From positions 1-53,382 of the forward strand of contig DASXAQ010000066.1 of assembly GCA_036406615.1 (NCBI GenBank): a stretch of 53,382 nucleotides of DNA, in the 5' to 3' direction. Both the position numbers and the translations under genes were made by a program. Positions 52,441 through 53,382 of this stretch are shown here, piece after piece (the stretch's first letter is position 1; every line of letters begins with the position of its first letter). Under the pieces are notes generated by a model. That model was not told the origin of the DNA. It saw nothing but the letters and a program-made list of their open reading frames with translations, and did no database searches. This DNA is from DASXAQ01 sp036406615. Lineage in GTDB: Bacteria; Actinomycetota; UBA4738.

Positions 52441-53378
52441 GCGCGGCGCCGCGTCGCATCGGCGCGCTGGACGTCACGATCGCGGGCTTGGGCTGCAACA
52501 ACTTCGGCCGGCGGATCGACGAGGCGCGAACGCGGGAGGTGGTCGACGCGGCCCTGGACGCCGGCGTCGGGGTCTTCGACACGGCCGACCTGTACGGAGA
52601 CGGCGCGTCCGAGCAGCTGCTCGGGAAGGCGCTCGGCGCGCGCCGCGACGACGTGGTCGTGGTGACGAAATTCGGGATGCGCCGACCGCCCGACGGCATG
52701 ACCGGCGGCGATCCCTCGTGGGTGGCGCGCGCGTGCGACGGGAGCCTACGCCGGCTGGGGACCGACCGCATCGACGTCTACCTGCTGCACACGCCCGACG
52801 AAGCGACGCCGGTCGGGGACACCCTCGAGGCCATGGGCGGACTTGTCGACGAGGGGAAGGTCCGCGAGATCGGGTGCTCGAACTTCTCGCCGGCGCAGCT
52901 CGACGAGGCCGCCGCCGCCGCGAGCGAACGGAGCCTGCGTCCGTTCGTCGTCGTGCAGAACGAATACAGCCTACTGCACCGCGAGCCCGAGGCGGGCGTG
53001 CTGGAAGCGTGCGATCGCCTGGGGATGAGCCTCATGCCGTACTACCCGCTGGCGTCGGGCCTGCTGTCCGGGAAGTACCGTCGCGGCGAGCCGGCCCCCG
53101 CCGGCCGACTTGGCGGCGGCGACGGCCGCGTGGCCGAGAACGTCGTGGATGCCGCCGGGCTGGACGCGTCGGAGCGGCTGACCGCGTACGCCGAATCGAA
53201 GGGCCACACGCTGCTGGAGCTGTCGCTGTCGTGGCTGGCCTCGCGGTCGCAGGTGGCGACGGCCATCGCCGGCGCGACGTCGGCGGAGCAGGTTCGAGCC
53301 AACGCCGCCGCGACGCGCGCGTGGACCCTGACGGGTGAGGACCAGGCGGAGATCGACGGCATCGTCGGGCCGGACTGA
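52437..53378 (+). CDS. Aldo/keto reductase
   Basis: The 313-residue TIM-barrel enzyme has the aldo/keto reductase tetrad Asp48 (FDTADLYG), Tyr53, Lys78 (VVTKFGM) and His118 (YLLHTP), and the NADPH-binding GCSNFSPAQL and QVATAIAGATSAEQV segments. It reduces carbonyls to alcohols with NADPH; the substrate is unknown. GTG 52437 overlaps the hydrolase stop by four bases. The gene ends four bases before the end of the window and is complete. Confidence 0.93.
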   Translation: MSAAPRRIGALDVTIAGLGCNNFGRRIDEARTREVVDAALDAGVGVFDTADLYGDGASEQLLGKALGARRDDVVVVTKFGMRRPPDGMTGGDPSWVARACDGSLRRLGTDRIDVYLLHTPDEATPVGDTLEAMGGLVDEGKVREIGCSNFSPAQLDEAAAAASERSLRPFVVVQNEYSLLHREPEAGVLEACDRLGMSLMPYYPLASGLLSGKYRRGEPAPAGRLGGGDGRVAENVVDAAGLDASERLTAYAESKGHTLLELSLSWLASRSQVATAIAGATSAEQVRANAAATRAWTLTGEDQAEIDGIVGPD

Positions 53379-53382
53379 CGCG

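Overview
The window is very GC-rich (clearly above two thirds by eye), densely coding, and carries about 50 protein genes plus one tRNA. I infer an uncultured Actinomycetota lineage. The basis is an F420-pathway guanylyltransferase (FbiD/CofC), a DUF2630 gene, an MprA-MprB-HtrA locus arranged as in mycobacteria, many GTG starts, and many genes with a TANNNT -10 box 6-8 bases before the start codon (leaderless transcription). High-GC Chloroflexota remain possible. No phage, insertion sequence, CRISPR array, rRNA or plasmid function is visible, so this looks like ordinary chromosome.

Layout. 1-5.1 kb: an unidentified partial gene, a histidine phosphatase, citrate synthase, a DUF4242 gene and a zinc-ribbon adenylate cyclase/ATPase. 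5.2-9.1 kb: a secreted subtilisin-like protease ending in 13 tryptophans at exact five-residue spacing, followed after one base by a membrane histidine kinase. 9.2-17.9 kb: a nucleoside uptake and salvage block (deoC, BmpA-type lipoprotein, ABC ATPase with an apparent CTG start, two permeases, deoA, upp, then purE and tRNA-Gln). 18.1-23.8 kb: HU, a degenerate cold-shock protein, fbiD, plsC, a small RGG/glycine-rich protein, a secreted coiled-coil cell-wall enzyme, a GcvT-like gene behind a palindrome-containing promoter, a cupin and DUF2630. 23.9-29.5 kb: a UvrD-type helicase, divergent from a four-gene overlapping operon (methyltransferase, acetyltransferase, MFS exporter, acetyltransferase). 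29.5-36.5 kb: a GAF/PAS histidine kinase, then MoxR-DUF58-transglutaminase. 36.5-39.5 kb: HtrA-like lipoprotein with an MprB/MprA pair. 39.6-46.4 kb: PLP decarboxylase, MOSC protein, thioesterase, GNAT, SGNH lipoprotein, membrane protein and EamA transporter. 46.4-50.1 kb: a LiaSR-like two-component pair, divergent from a PspC/LiaF-like membrane protein. 50.1-53.4 kb: YqgE, PAC2, dienelactone hydrolase and aldo/keto reductase.

Working together. The salvage block would import nucleosides, release bases and deoxyribose-1-phosphate (deoA), feed uracil to UMP (upp), and cleave deoxyribose-5-phosphate (deoC). Two regions (36.5-39.5 and 46.4-50.1 kb) look like independent envelope-stress circuits. 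The least conventional items are the Trp-repeat protease coupled to a kinase, the RGG protein, the CTG start, the symmetric divergent promoters and the orphan operator before the GcvT-like gene. No intergenic gap exceeds 300 bases; the longest (894-1165) holds only a weak hairpin.
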